Source: CADEEN01 sp963751775 (lineage in GTDB: Bacteria; Pseudomonadota; Gammaproteobacteria; Burkholderiales; Burkholderiaceae_C). Taken from it: a DNA stretch of 64,000 bases. The notes under the pieces were generated by a model. The model worked only from the letters and a program-made list of their open reading frames with translations, made no database searches and had not been told where the DNA came from. The DNA lies in NCBI GenBank assembly GCA_963751775.1, contig CAVVVW010000008.1, forward strand, positions 372,001 through 436,000, in the 5' to 3' direction. Made by a program: the position numbers and the translations under genes. This document shows positions 27,662 to 37,074 of the stretch, piece by piece (within the stretch, counting starts at the first letter, position 1; every line of letters starts with the position of its first letter).

Positions 27662-30370
27662 ATGAAGGCTAGAGCGTCGCCTGCGGGCAAGTCCAAGGCG
27701 GCCGCGCAGACCGCGTGGCACGCTCTGGGCGCCGCGCCGGCGTGCGCCGCTCTGAGTGTCGACGCCGCCACCGGGCTGTCGGCCAGCGAGGCTGCGCAGC
27801 GGCTGCGCCAGCACGGGCCCAACCAACTCGCCGAGCGCGCGCCGCGCCACCTGGCGCGCCGACTGTTCGACCAGTTCAGCGATTTCATGGTCGTCGTGCT
27901 GATCGTGGCCGGCGTGATCGCCGGGCTGATCGGCGAGCCGCAGGACACCATCGCCATCGTCGTGATCGTGCTGCTCAACGGCCTGATCGGCTTCGTGCAG
28001 GAACTGCGCGCCGACCGCGCGATGGCCGCACTCAAGCGCCTGGCCGCCATTCACGCGCAGGTCTGGCGCGGCGGCGAACGGATGCAGGTCCCGAGCGCCG
28101 AACTGGTGCCTGGCGACATCGTCGCGCTCGAGGCCGGCAATGTGGTCGCTGCCGATCTGCGCCTGCTCGGCGGCGCGCAACTGCGCATCGACGAATCGGC
28201 GCTGACGGGCGAGTCGGTGCCGGTCGACAAGGACGGGGCGCAACTGGTGGACGGCGATGCCGGCGTCGCCGACCGCATCAACATGGCCTACAAGGGCACG
28301 ACGGTGACGCACGGGCGGGCGCGCGGCGTGGTCGTGGCCACCGGCATGACCACCGAGCTGGGCAAGATCGCCGCCCTGCTGGCAGGCGACGGCAGACAGC
28401 GGACGCCGCTGCAACGCCGCCTGGCCGACCTCGGCCGCCGCCTGGCGCTGTCGGTGATCGCGATCTGCGGCGTGATCTTCGCGGCCGGCCTGATCCGCGG
28501 CGAGCCGCCGCTGCTGATGCTGCTGACGGCCGTGAGCCTGGCGGTGGCGGCCATTCCCGAAGCCCTGCCCGCCGTGGTGACGGTGCTGCTGGCGCTGGGC
28601 GCGCGCAAGCTGGTGCAGCAGAACGCGCTGATCCGGCGCCTGCCTGCGGTGGAGACGCTGGGTTCCGTGACCTTCATCTGCAGCGACAAGACCGGCACGC
28701 TGACGCAAAACCGGATGCAGGTCCGCGAGCTCAACGTGGCCGGCGTGGCGTTGCAGGACGGGTCTGCGCAGGCTGGGACCGAGCCGTGGCGCTCGCTGCT
28801 GGCCGCCATGCTGCTGAACAACGATGCGCACCGCGCCGCGGCCACCGACGTCGCGATCGGCGACCCGACCGAGATCGCGCTGCTGGCCGCCGCCGAAGAC
28901 GCCGGCCTGGACCGCGCCGACGCCGAGCGCGCGTGCCCGCGCGTGATGGAGTGGCCGTTCGACGCCGAGCGCAAGCGCATGACGACGCTGCACCGCTGCG
29001 GCGATGGCTTCGTGGCCTACACCAAGGGCGCACCCGAGGCGGTGATCGCGCGTTGCACGGCGCTGTGGCTGGGTAGTGAGGCCAACCCAGCCGACGCCGC
29101 GGCGCAACGCCAGCAGGCGCTGGCCACGGCCCAGCGCATGGCCGGCGCCGGCCTGCGCGTGCTGGCGGTCGCGCAGCGCCGATGGCCCGCATCGCCTGCC
29201 GACGCCAGCGCCGACGGTGTCGAACGCGAACTGGTGTTGCTCGGCCTGGTCGGCATGGCCGACCCGGTGCGGCCGGAGGCGCTGGCCGCCGTGCGCGCCT
29301 GCCGAAGCGCCGGCATCGTGCCGGTGATGGTCACCGGCGATCACCCGGTCACCGCACGCGCGATCGCCGAGCAGCTGGAAATCCTCGCGCCCGGTGATCG
29401 CCTGCTCAGCGGCGCCGAACTGGCGGGGCTCGACGACGAGGCCTTCGCGGCCAGCGTCGAGCATGTGCGCGTGTACGCGCGGGTGGTACCCGAGCAGAAG
29501 ATCCGCATCGTGCGCGCGCTGCAGGCGCGCGGCGAGTTCGTCGCCATGACCGGCGACGGCATCAACGATGCACCCGCGCTGCAACGCGCCGACATCGGCG
29601 TGGCCATGGGGCGCGGCGGCACCGACGTGGCGCGCGAGTCGGCCGGCCTGGTGCTGCTGGACGACAACTTCGCCACCATCGTGGCCGCGGTGCGCGAGGG
29701 CCGGCGCATCCTCGACAACATCCGCAAGTTCGTGCGCTATGCGCTGACCGGCAACGCGGCGGAGATCTGGACCATCGCCCTGGCGCCGCTGGCCGGCATG
29801 CCGATCCCGCTGCTGCCGATCCACATCCTGTGGATCAATCTGGTCACCGACGGCCTGCCCGGCATCGCGCTGGCCGCCGAACCGGCCGAGCACGGCGTGA
29901 TGCAGCGCCCGCCGCGGCCGAGCCGCGAGAGCCTCTTTGCGCACGGGCTGTGGCAGCACATCGTGTGGGTCGGCCTGCTGATGGGCGGCGTGACGCTGGC
30001 CACGCAGGCCTGGGCACTGACCAGCGGCAGCGCCCATTGGCAGACGATGGTCTTCACCGTGCTGACGCTGTCGCAGATGGCGCATGTGCTGGCGGTGCGC
30101 TCCGAGCGCGATTCGCTGTTGACGCAGGGTCTGTCGTCGAACCGGCCCTTGCTCGGCGCGGTCGCACTGACGGTGGCGCTTCAGGCGGCGACGATCTACG
30201 TGCCGGTGCTGCAACCGGTGTTCAAGACCCAGCCGTTGACCGCGGGTGAGTTGCTGCTGTGCCTGGCGCTTTCGAGCCTCACCTTCCTCGCCGTCGAAGC
30301 GGAAAAGGCGCTGGTCCGGCGTGGCGTCTTGTACGCCGGCGCGGCGCCGCGCCCGGTGCGGCGGGCTTGA
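27662..30370 (+). CDS. Cation-translocating P-type ATPase, Ca/Mn-type (P2)
   Basis: This intact 902-residue pump has LSASEAAQRLRQHGPNQLAER at the N-terminus, the actuator motif LTGESVPVDK, M4 motif IPEALPAVVTVLLALGARK, phosphorylation motif CSDKTGTLTQNRM (Asp near residue 342), nucleotide-domain YTKGAPEAVI, and the hinge MTGDGINDAPALQRADIGVAM (near 630). C-terminal helices carry LPIHILWINLVTDGLPGIAL, usual for P2A pumps. PEALP deviates from PEGLP. The ion is probably Ca or Mn but is not proven. The start at 27662 gives the family-like N-terminus; an in-frame TTG lies at 27626. Confidence 0.9.
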   Translation: MKARASPAGKSKAAAQTAWHALGAAPACAALSVDAATGLSASEAAQRLRQHGPNQLAERAPRHLARRLFDQFSDFMVVVLIVAGVIAGLIGEPQDTIAIVVIVLLNGLIGFVQELRADRAMAALKRLAAIHAQVWRGGERMQVPSAELVPGDIVALEAGNVVAADLRLLGGAQLRIDESALTGESVPVDKDGAQLVDGDAGVADRINMAYKGTTVTHGRARGVVVATGMTTELGKIAALLAGDGRQRTPLQRRLADLGRRLALSVIAICGVIFAAGLIRGEPPLLMLLTAVSLAVAAIPEALPAVVTVLLALGARKLVQQNALIRRLPAVETLGSVTFICSDKTGTLTQNRMQVRELNVAGVALQDGSAQAGTEPWRSLLAAMLLNNDAHRAAATDVAIGDPTEIALLAAAEDAGLDRADAERACPRVMEWPFDAERKRMTTLHRCGDGFVAYTKGAPEAVIARCTALWLGSEANPADAAAQRQQALATAQRMAGAGLRVLAVAQRRWPASPADASADGVERELVLLGLVGMADPVRPEALAAVRACRSAGIVPVMVTGDHPVTARAIAEQLEILAPGDRLLSGAELAGLDDEAFAASVEHVRVYARVVPEQKIRIVRALQARGEFVAMTGDGINDAPALQRADIGVAMGRGGTDVARESAGLVLLDDNFATIVAAVREGRRILDNIRKFVRYALTGNAAEIWTIALAPLAGMPIPLLPIHILWINLVTDGLPGIALAAEPAEHGVMQRPPRPSRESLFAHGLWQHIVWVGLLMGGVTLATQAWALTSGSAHWQTMVFTVLTLSQMAHVLAVRSERDSLLTQGLSSNRPLLGAVALTVALQAATIYVPVLQPVFKTQPLTAGELLLCLALSSLTFLAVEAEKALVRRGVLYAGAAPRPVRRA

Positions 30371-30437
30371 TGTTCGTCAAGCGGGCGCGTGGTGGCCGCG
30401 ACCGAGCGCCGGGACCGACAGTTTTCGACGCGGTGCC

Positions 30438-30478
30438 TTGCGTTGCATCAACGACACCGCGGCTGCCGCCGATCCAAT
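30438..30478 (+). promoter_or_regulatory. Crp/Fnr-type promoter of the GT2 glycosyltransferase
   Basis: TTGCGTTGCATCAA at 30438-30451 has one FNR-like half (ATCAA) and one TTGCG half. TCCAAT at 30473-30478 occupies the -10 position at the same spacing as the other promoters, although it does not match TAnnnT. The predicted start is near 30486, 19 nt before the ATG. Confidence 0.55.
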
Positions 30479-30504
30479 CAATGGCAGGCACGCAGAGTCG
30501 AGTT

Positions 30505-31569
30505 ATGAACCAGGTCGCGGCACCCCATGTCGTCTCGCCGGATCGGCAGATCGATCGCCGCGTGGCCGTGCAGCGTTCGCAGCTGCCTGCGCCGGCGGCC
30601 GCGGACGTCACGATCCTGGCCGGGCGGCAGCGCCTGCCCACGCTGTCGTGCGTCATCCCCTGCTACAACGAAGCCGCCAACCTGTTGCAGTTGCTGCCCG
30701 AGTTGCGCCGCTCGCTCGGCGCCTGCAGCCGCGCCTGGGAGGTGATCGGGGTCGACGACGGCAGCACCGACGCCACGGCGCTGGTGCTCGAAGGCTGGGC
30801 GCGCCGCCCCGGTTTTCGCATGCTGCAGTTGTCGCGCAACTTCGGCAAGGAAGCGGCACTCAGCGCCGGCCTGCAGGCCGCCAACGGCGAAGTCGTGGTG
30901 CTGATGGACGCCGACCTGCAGCATTCCCCGGCGCTGATTCCGACCTTCGTCGGCCATTGGCAGGCCGGCAACGACGTGGTCTACGCGGTGCGCGAAGACC
31001 GCCGTGACGAGAGCGTGTGGAAGCGCCTTGGCGCAAACTGGTTCTACAAGCTGGTCAATGCCGCCGATCACGTCAAGCTGCCGCCGGGCGCCGGCGACTT
31101 TCGCCTGCTCGACCGCAGCGCCGTCGATGCGCTGCTGTCGCTGCCCGAACGCAACCGCTTCATGAAGGGCTTGTATGCCTGGGTCGGTTTCGATGCGCTG
31201 GCCGTGCCCTACACGCCGTCGGCGCGGGCGCATGGCACAAGCCACTTCCGCCCGCTGCGCCTGTTGCACCTGTCGATCGACGGCCTGACCGCGTTCACCA
31301 CCCTGCCGCTGCGCGCTGTCAGCATCGTCGGCTTCACGCTCGCACTGCTGGCCTTTCTGTACGGCGGCTTCCTGACCCTGAACCATTGGCTGTACGGCAA
31401 TGACGTCAGCGGCTGGACGACGATCGTGGTCTGCCTGCTGCTGCTGGCGGGCATTCAGCTGATCTCGCTGGGCATCGTCGGCGAGTACATCGGCCGCATC
31501 TTTGAAGAGGTCAAGGCGCGGCCGCTGTTCATCGTCAAGCGCGCGCTGGGCCAGGGCCTGCCGCCGTAA
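30505..31569 (+). CDS. Family 2 glycosyltransferase, GtrB/dolichol-phosphate-mannose-synthase-like
   Basis: This 354-residue protein has a GT-A domain (LSCVIPCYNEAANLLQLLPEL, DDGSTDATALVLEGWA, metal-binding VVLMDADLQHSPALI, and GDFRLLDRSAVDALLSLPERNRFMKGL). Two C-terminal membrane helices follow (AVSIVGFTLALLAFLYGGFL; IVVCLLLLAGIQLISLGIVG) and the usual EYIGRIFEEVKARPLFIV. Such enzymes move a sugar from NDP-sugar to undecaprenyl phosphate. No flippase or acceptor glycosyltransferase is adjacent, so its pathway is unknown. The start at 30505 lies just after the predicted transcription start. Confidence 0.85.
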   Translation: MNQVAAPHVVSPDRQIDRRVAVQRSQLPAPAAADVTILAGRQRLPTLSCVIPCYNEAANLLQLLPELRRSLGACSRAWEVIGVDDGSTDATALVLEGWARRPGFRMLQLSRNFGKEAALSAGLQAANGEVVVLMDADLQHSPALIPTFVGHWQAGNDVVYAVREDRRDESVWKRLGANWFYKLVNAADHVKLPPGAGDFRLLDRSAVDALLSLPERNRFMKGLYAWVGFDALAVPYTPSARAHGTSHFRPLRLLHLSIDGLTAFTTLPLRAVSIVGFTLALLAFLYGGFLTLNHWLYGNDVSGWTTIVVCLLLLAGIQLISLGIVGEYIGRIFEEVKARPLFIVKRALGQGLPP

Positions 31570-31717
31570 CGCCCGCTCACGGTTGCGCCCGCGGCCCCCC
31601 GAACAGGGGTGTGGTGACGTATGCCATTGACGCCATTAGTGCGAACTTGCACGCGGTTGCGGGGTGGCGCCGGGCGCGGCGGCAGGTCACGCTTGGCCGG
31701 GCACACAACCGCGACAC

Positions 31718-33493
31718 ATGACAGAAGAACTGACCAGCCCCGAGCCACGAGCGCCCGGGTGGGTTCCATCGGCACTTTTCGCCCCGCTGCGCCCGGCCGA
31801 GCAGGTGCTGCTGCGCGCCTATCTCGCCGGTGACATCGCGCGGGTGGGCCTGCGCCGTCCGTTGGTGCCGACACCCGGGATCACGGTGCGCGGCGAGTTC
31901 GTCGCCTACCTGGCGCGCAGCAACCCGCACGAGCACTTCACGCCGCGGCGCGTACAGATCGTCGGCGCGTGGATCGAAGGCGGCATCGACATGCGCAACG
32001 CCACGGTGCCCGAGGCGTTATGGTTCTATCGCTGCGTGTTCAACGCGGCGCCGCGCCTTGACGGTGCGCGCGTCGGCGGCAGCGTGAGTTTCCCGGGCTG
32101 TTTGCTGCCGGGTCTGCGCGCCGACGACTGCACCGTCGCCGGCAACCTGGCGTTGAACTCGGGCTGCACCGTGCGCACGGAGCTGCGCTTGGCGCGCGCC
32201 AGGATCGGGCGCGACCTCAATCTCGAAAGCCTGCAGCTGCGCAGTACCGCGCACTCCGAGATGCCGATTCAACGGCGCATTTCTGCCGAAGGTGCCCGCA
32301 TCGATGGCCACGTCATCATGCAGGGCGGTTTCGAGTCCGATGGCGACCTGCACCTGGTCGGCCTGCGCGTGGCGGGCGATCTGCGGGCGAGCAACGCGCG
32401 CGTGAGCGGCGGCGTGGACGACCGAGGCCTGCGCGGCGATGCATTGAACCTGGACCACGCGCGCATCGCCGGCAACGTCACGCTGGACCAGCGCTTTTCT
32501 GCCACCGGGCTCGTGCGCCTCAATCAGGCGCAGGTCGGCGGCGACCTGGACTGCAGCGGGGCGAGCTTCGACGCACTGGGCGAGCTGGCCTTGCGCGGCG
32601 CGACGACCCTCTCGCTCGAGCGCGCACGCATCGGCGCCACACTGTCGCTGAACAAGCAGGCGCGACCGCTGCATCGGGCGTCGCTTGCCGGCGCGCGGGC
32701 CGCGACGCTCGTCGACGACGAAACAACCTGGGGCGAAGGCCTGGCGATCGACGGGTTCGTGTACCAGCGCTTCGGTGCGGCGTCTGCCACCGATGGTGAC
32801 TCGCGGCTGCGCTGGCTGATGCGGCAGAGCGCCGCGCACCTCGGCGCTGACTTCCGGGCGCAACCCTGGCGCCAACTGATCAGGGTGTTGCGCCAGTCCG
32901 GGCACCACGTTGCAGCCCGCGAAGTGGCGGTCGCGCTCGAGGCGCACTGGTTGCGCATCGGGCGGGTCGGTGCGGGAGCGCCGCGCGGCCTGCGCTGGCT
33001 GGCGCGCGGGACGCATCGCCTGTTCGGCGCGCTGGTCGGTTATGGCTACCGCCCGCAGCGCCTGGTGGCGGCGATGGCCGTACTCTGGCTGGCCAGTGGC
33101 GCTCTGTATTGGGCCGCCGCCGAATACGGCGCCATTGCGCCGTCCAATCCGGCCGTCTACAACGACCCGCGCTACGCCGACTGCCGCGGCGATGTCGTGT
33201 CGGCCGATGGGGCCAACTGGACGCGGTGCCCGGCGCTGCCGGTCGAGCATTCGGCGTTCAGACCGTTCGCGTATTCCCTCGAGATGCTGTTGCCGTTCGT
33301 CGATCTGCGCCAGCGCAATCAGTGGACCACGATCGACATCCACCGCACCGACGTGCGACGCGACACGCCGTCCGCGGCAAGCAACTGGGGCGTGGCGAGC
33401 CGCGTCTTGTCGTGGTACGAGATGTTCGTCGGCTGGCTGGCGCTCGCCCTCTTTGCGCTGCTGGCACTGCGCTTGTTCGAGCGCGACCGATAG
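31718..33493 (+). CDS. Beta-helix (pentapeptide-like) repeat protein with two C-terminal membrane segments
   Basis: This 591-residue protein has about ten imperfect repeats of the type GARIGGSVSFPG / RVAGDLRASNARV / ARIAGNVTLDQRF (about residues 100-330), as in right-handed beta-helix and bactofilin-like proteins. A helical linker follows, then two membrane helices (PQRLVAAMAVLWLASGALYWAA; WYEMFVGWLALALFALLAL). A polar loop of about 95 residues with two or three cysteines lies between them. I do not recognise a characterised member. The layout suggests a cytoplasmic beta-helix anchored in the inner membrane. Confidence 0.7.
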   Translation: MTEELTSPEPRAPGWVPSALFAPLRPAEQVLLRAYLAGDIARVGLRRPLVPTPGITVRGEFVAYLARSNPHEHFTPRRVQIVGAWIEGGIDMRNATVPEALWFYRCVFNAAPRLDGARVGGSVSFPGCLLPGLRADDCTVAGNLALNSGCTVRTELRLARARIGRDLNLESLQLRSTAHSEMPIQRRISAEGARIDGHVIMQGGFESDGDLHLVGLRVAGDLRASNARVSGGVDDRGLRGDALNLDHARIAGNVTLDQRFSATGLVRLNQAQVGGDLDCSGASFDALGELALRGATTLSLERARIGATLSLNKQARPLHRASLAGARAATLVDDETTWGEGLAIDGFVYQRFGAASATDGDSRLRWLMRQSAAHLGADFRAQPWRQLIRVLRQSGHHVAAREVAVALEAHWLRIGRVGAGAPRGLRWLARGTHRLFGALVGYGYRPQRLVAAMAVLWLASGALYWAAAEYGAIAPSNPAVYNDPRYADCRGDVVSADGANWTRCPALPVEHSAFRPFAYSLEMLLPFVDLRQRNQWTTIDIHRTDVRRDTPSAASNWGVASRVLSWYEMFVGWLALALFALLALRLFERDR

Positions 33494-33644
33494 CGGCTCA
33501 GCGAGGTCTGGATCGCAAGGTTTCTGCGGCAATCTGACGCCGCGATTGACGCGACCAGTCTGTCGGACTCCAATCGATGGCGCGACCGGACGGTTCCGGT
33601 GGCATGAATGCCGACCATCGGCCCGCTGCGAGGAGGGAAGTCAA

Positions 33645-34019
33645 ATGGAGCAATTGCTGTTGCACCTGGTTGGCGACTACGTCACGCAGACCGACTGGAT
33701 GGCGAAGAAGAAGTTCGAGAGCTTCCCCGCCGCATTGCTGCATGCCGGCGTCTACTCGCTGCCCTTCTTCCTGATCACTTCGTCGGTTGCGGCGGTGGCC
33801 GTCATCTTCGCGACCCACACCGTGATCGACCATTACCGTCTGGCGAAGTATCTGATCTATGCGAAGAACTGGACGACGGATCGCAGCCTGCGCTGGGCGG
33901 ATTGCTCGGCAACCGGGTATCACAAGGACACGCCGCCATGGCTTGCCGCAGTGCTCTTGTTCGTCGTCGACAACACGGTGCACCTGGCCATCAACTACGC
34001 GGCATTGCGGTGGCTTTGA
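33645..34019 (+). CDS. DUF3307 family membrane protein
   Basis: This 124-residue protein begins MEQLLLHLVGDYVTQTDWMAKKK, matching DUF3307 (the HxxxDxxxQ-type start). It has two or three membrane segments (SLPFFLITSSVAAVAVIFATH; WLAAVLLFVVDNTVHLAINY). Conserved His and Asp residues in THTVIDHYRLAKYLIY recall a metal site. It is often seen in phage or accessory contexts. A strong GAGGAGGG ribosome-binding site precedes the ATG. The function is unknown. Confidence 0.8.
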   Translation: MEQLLLHLVGDYVTQTDWMAKKKFESFPAALLHAGVYSLPFFLITSSVAAVAVIFATHTVIDHYRLAKYLIYAKNWTTDRSLRWADCSATGYHKDTPPWLAAVLLFVVDNTVHLAINYAALRWL

Positions 34020-34052
34020 GCTGCTCGACGCGAGCTGTGGCGAAGTCATTAC

Positions 34053-34143
34053 TGGCGGAGAGGGAGGGATTCGAACCCTCGTTACTGCATAACAGTAAAC
34101 CGGATTTCGAGTCCGGCGCGATCGACCACTCTGCCACCTCTCC
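34053..34143 (-). tRNA. tRNA-Ser (anticodon CGA)
   Basis: The 91-nt sequence folds as a class II tRNA. The acceptor stem is GGAGAGG/CCTCTCC, the anticodon loop reads ACTCGAAAT with anticodon CGA, the variable arm is long, the T-loop is GGTTCGAATCC, and the 3' CCA is encoded. It lies 53 bp after serS and on the same strand, so the serine tRNA and its synthetase are neighbours. Confidence 0.97.
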
Positions 34144-34196
34144 GGAGGAATGCATGCAACTTTGCGTGGCTCCGCCCTGCGGCGAAGGGCGCGATT

Positions 34197-35511
34197 CTAG
34201 CGCAGCACTTCCAGCCCGCCGAGGTACGGCCGCAGCGCGGCGGGCACGGCGATGCTGCCGTCGGCCTGCTGGTGGTTCTCGAGCACGGCCACCAGCGTGC
34301 GGCCGACGGCCAGGCCCGAGCCGTTCAGCGTGTGCACCAGCTCGGTCTTGCCTTGCGCGTTGCGAAAGCGCGCCTGCATGCGCCGGGCCTGGAAGGCCTC
34401 GCAGTTCGAGCAGGAGCTGATTTCGCGGTAGGTGTTCTGCGCCGGCAGCCAGACCTCGAGGTCGTAGGTCTTGCTGGCGCCGAAACCCATGTCGCCGGTG
34501 CACAGCAGCACCACGCGGTAGGGCAGCTCGAGCTTCTGCAGGATCGCCTCGGCGTGGCCGACCATCTGCTCGAGCGTTTCGTAGCTTTTCTCGGGCTGCG
34601 TGATCTGCACCATCTCGACCTTGTCGAACTGGTGCTGGCGAATCATGCCGCGCGTGTCGCGGCCGGCGCTGCCGGCCTCGGAGCGAAAACACGGGCTGTG
34701 CGCGGTGAGCTTGATCGGCAGCGCCGCGGCGTCGAGGATCTGGCCGCGCACGGTGTTGGTGAGCGGGATTTCGCTGGTCGAGATCAGGTACTGCGGCTCG
34801 GCCGTTTCGCCGCCGCGCCCTGCGTCTGCCCTCGCCGCCCCGATAGACCCAGAACATGTCGTCCTTGAACTTGGGCAGCTGCCCCGTGCCTTCGAGGATT
34901 TCGCGGTTGACGATGTAGGGCGTGTAGCACTCGGTGTAGCCGTGCTGCTGGGTCTGCACGTCGAGCATGAACTGCGCCAGCGCGCGGTGCAGGCGCGCGG
35001 CCGGGCCGCGCAGGAAGCTGAAACGCGAACCCGACAGCCTGGCGCCGGTGTCGAAGTCCAGGCCCAGCGGCGCACCGAGGTCGACATGGTCCTTGACCGC
35101 GAAGTCGAACGCGCGCGGCTGGCCCCAGCGGCGAACCTCGGCGTTGGCATGCTCGTCGGCGCCGACCGGCACGCTGTCGTGCGGCAGGTTCGGCAGGCCC
35201 ATCAACAGCGCGGAGATCTCGGCCTGCAGGGCATCGTTGCGCGCGGCGGCGGCGGCCAACGCGTCGCCCAGCCCAGCCACCTGGGCCATCACCGCCGCCA
35301 CGTCCTGGCCCTTGGCCTTCAACTGGCCGATCTGCTTTGACAGGCTGTTGCGCTCGGCCTGCAGGGTCTCGGTGCGCGTCTGGATCTGCTTTCTCTCGGC
35401 CTCGAGCGCGACGAACTGCTCGCGGTTCAGGAGCTCCTGCGGCGACTTGCGCGTTTGCAGTTTGGCGATCACGCCGTCGAGGTCGCGGCGCAGTTGGGTG
35501 ATGTCGAGCAT
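34197..35511 (-). CDS. serS: Serine--tRNA ligase (frameshifted)
   Basis: This is a complete class II synthetase of about 437 residues once one frame change is repaired. The N-terminal coiled-coil arm (MLDITQLRRDLDGVIAKLQTR to about residue 110) binds tRNA-Ser. Motif 1/2 regions follow (YTECYTPYIVNREILEGTGQLPKFKDDMFWV; then PCFRSEAGSAGRDTRGMIRQHQFDKVEMV). Motif 3 (NGSGLAVGRTLVAVLENHQ) is near the end. The frame breaks near 34835, between FWVYR and TAEPQYLISTSEIPL. Because serS is essential, the break is almost certainly a sequence error. Confidence 0.95.
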
Positions 35512-35514
35512 GGT

Positions 35515-36494
35515 TCAGTGGTTGGTCGTCGTTGAATGCAGCGCCGACCGGTCGACCGCGTCGTTCGAGCCCTTCAGCCCCTTGGGCAGCGGAAAGTGCA
35601 CGGTCTCGACCACACCGTCGAGCTTGCGCAGCGAAACCGCGCCCAGTTCGCGCAGGCGTGCAATCACGCGCTGCACCAGGATGTCGGGCGCCGAGGCACC
35701 GGCGGTCAGCCCCACGCGCTGCGCACCGGCGAACCACTCGGGCCGCAGGCCGGACGCGTCATCGACCATGTAGGCCGGCCGTCCCAGCCGCTCGCGCCAG
35801 CTCGCGCAGGCGGTTGCTGTTGCTGCTGGTCGGGCTGCCGACGACGATCACCACGTCGACCTGCGGGCTCAGCACCTTGACCGCGTCCTGCCGGTTCTGC
35901 GTGGCGTAGCAGATGTCCTGCTGCTTGGGCTGGCGCACGTTGGGGAATCGCTGCTTGACCGCGCTCAGGATCGCGGCGGTGTCGTCGATCGACAGCGTGG
36001 TCTGCGTCACCACCGCCAGGCGCTGCGGATTCTTCACCGGTGCCAGGGCCACGTCGGCGACCTCCTCGACCAGGTAGATGCCGTCGTAGAGCTGGCCCAT
36101 CGTGCCTTCGACCTCGGGGTGGCCCTTGTGGCCGATCATCAGGAATTCGTAGCCTTCCCTGTGCAGCTTCGCGACCTCGACATGCACCTTCGTCACCAGC
36201 GGGCAGGTGGCGTCGAAGACCGAGAACCCGCGCTCGGCGGCCTCGCGCCGCACGGCCTGGCTGACGCCATGCGCCGAGAAGACCAGCGTCGCGCCGGGGG
36301 GCACCTCGGCCAGCTCCTCGATGAAGACCGCGCCCTTGGCCTTCAGGTGCGTCGACCACATAGGTGTTGTGCACGATCTCGTGCCGCACGTAGATCGGCG
36401 CGCCGAACTTGGTCAACGCGCGCTCGACGATCTCGATCGCGCGGTCGACGCCGGCGCAAAAGCCGCGCGGTTCGGCGAGCACGACTTCGTTCAT
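35515..36494 (-). CDS. ispH: 4-hydroxy-3-methylbut-2-enyl diphosphate reductase (frameshifted)
   Basis: This enzyme of about 326 residues makes IPP and DMAPP in the last step of the MEP pathway. The three iron-sulfur cysteines are seen in EPRGFCAGVDRAIEI, DATCPLVTKVH and ICYATQNRQ; other family motifs are FSAHGVSQAV and GSPTSSNSNRLREL. The end (LTAGASAPDILVQRVIARL...) is in another frame. Breaks lie near 36355 (between HNTYVVD and HLKAKGAVFIEE) and near 35795. It lies between an FKBP isomerase and serS, the usual order in Burkholderiales. Confidence 0.95.
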
Positions 36495-36572
36495 GTCACG
36501 CAGCCCCGGCCGGCGCCGCGGATCGGGCTTGGCCTCGTCGCGGGGGAGCGATGAATCCGCAATGGGGGTGGG

Positions 36573-37017
36573 TCATAGAACCCCGATCACGTGCACGTCG
36601 AAACGCACCGGCAGGCCCGCCAGCGGATGATTGAAGTCGAACAGCAGCCAGTCGCCGCCCGACCTCGCGCACGACACCGGCGTAGCTGCCCTGCCCGTTC
36701 GGCGTCGGGAACCGGACCACGTCGCCGACGCCGTAGCGCGCTTCGGGGTCACCCACCTCGCGCAGCAACGCCAGCTTGACCCTCTGCAGCATCTGCGGGT
36801 TGCGCTCGCCGAAGGCCTCGCCCGCGGCCAGCTCGAAGCTCTCGCGCGCGCCCTCGGCCAGGCCGATCAGGCGCGCCTCCATCGCCGGCGCGAGTTCGCC
36901 CGTGCCCAGCGACAGCGTTGCCGGCGGGCCATCGAAGGTGTCGACCACGGCGGAGCCGTCGGGGCCGGCGAGGCGGTAGTGCAGGGTCAGGAACGAACCC
37001 GGTTGGATGGCGGTCAC
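36573..37017 (-). CDS. FKBP-type peptidyl-prolyl isomerase, FkpB/SlpA-like (frameshifted)
   Basis: This protein of about 147 residues has the FKBP core SFLTLHYRLAGPDGSAVVDTF, LSLGTGELAPAMEARLIGLAEG and the IF-loop segment ESFELAAGEAFGERNPQMLQRV. The expected end (GDWLLFDFNHPLAGLPVRFDVHVIGVL) is present in another frame; one extra C near 36665 causes the change. The start is GTG at 37017. It catalyses proline isomerisation with possible chaperone function. The fkpB-ispH neighbourhood supports the call. Confidence 0.88.
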
Positions 37018-37074
37018 GGCGGGGACACAGGCCCGTGCGGGCGATAGACTGGCCGCGATTTTACGGGGCCGCTC

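Noticed and set aside
36496..36576. Small ORF beginning MTHPHCGFIAPP before ispH
   Set aside because: It is the tail of the out-of-frame reading of the FKBP gene; it resembles no family and has no separate ribosome-binding site.
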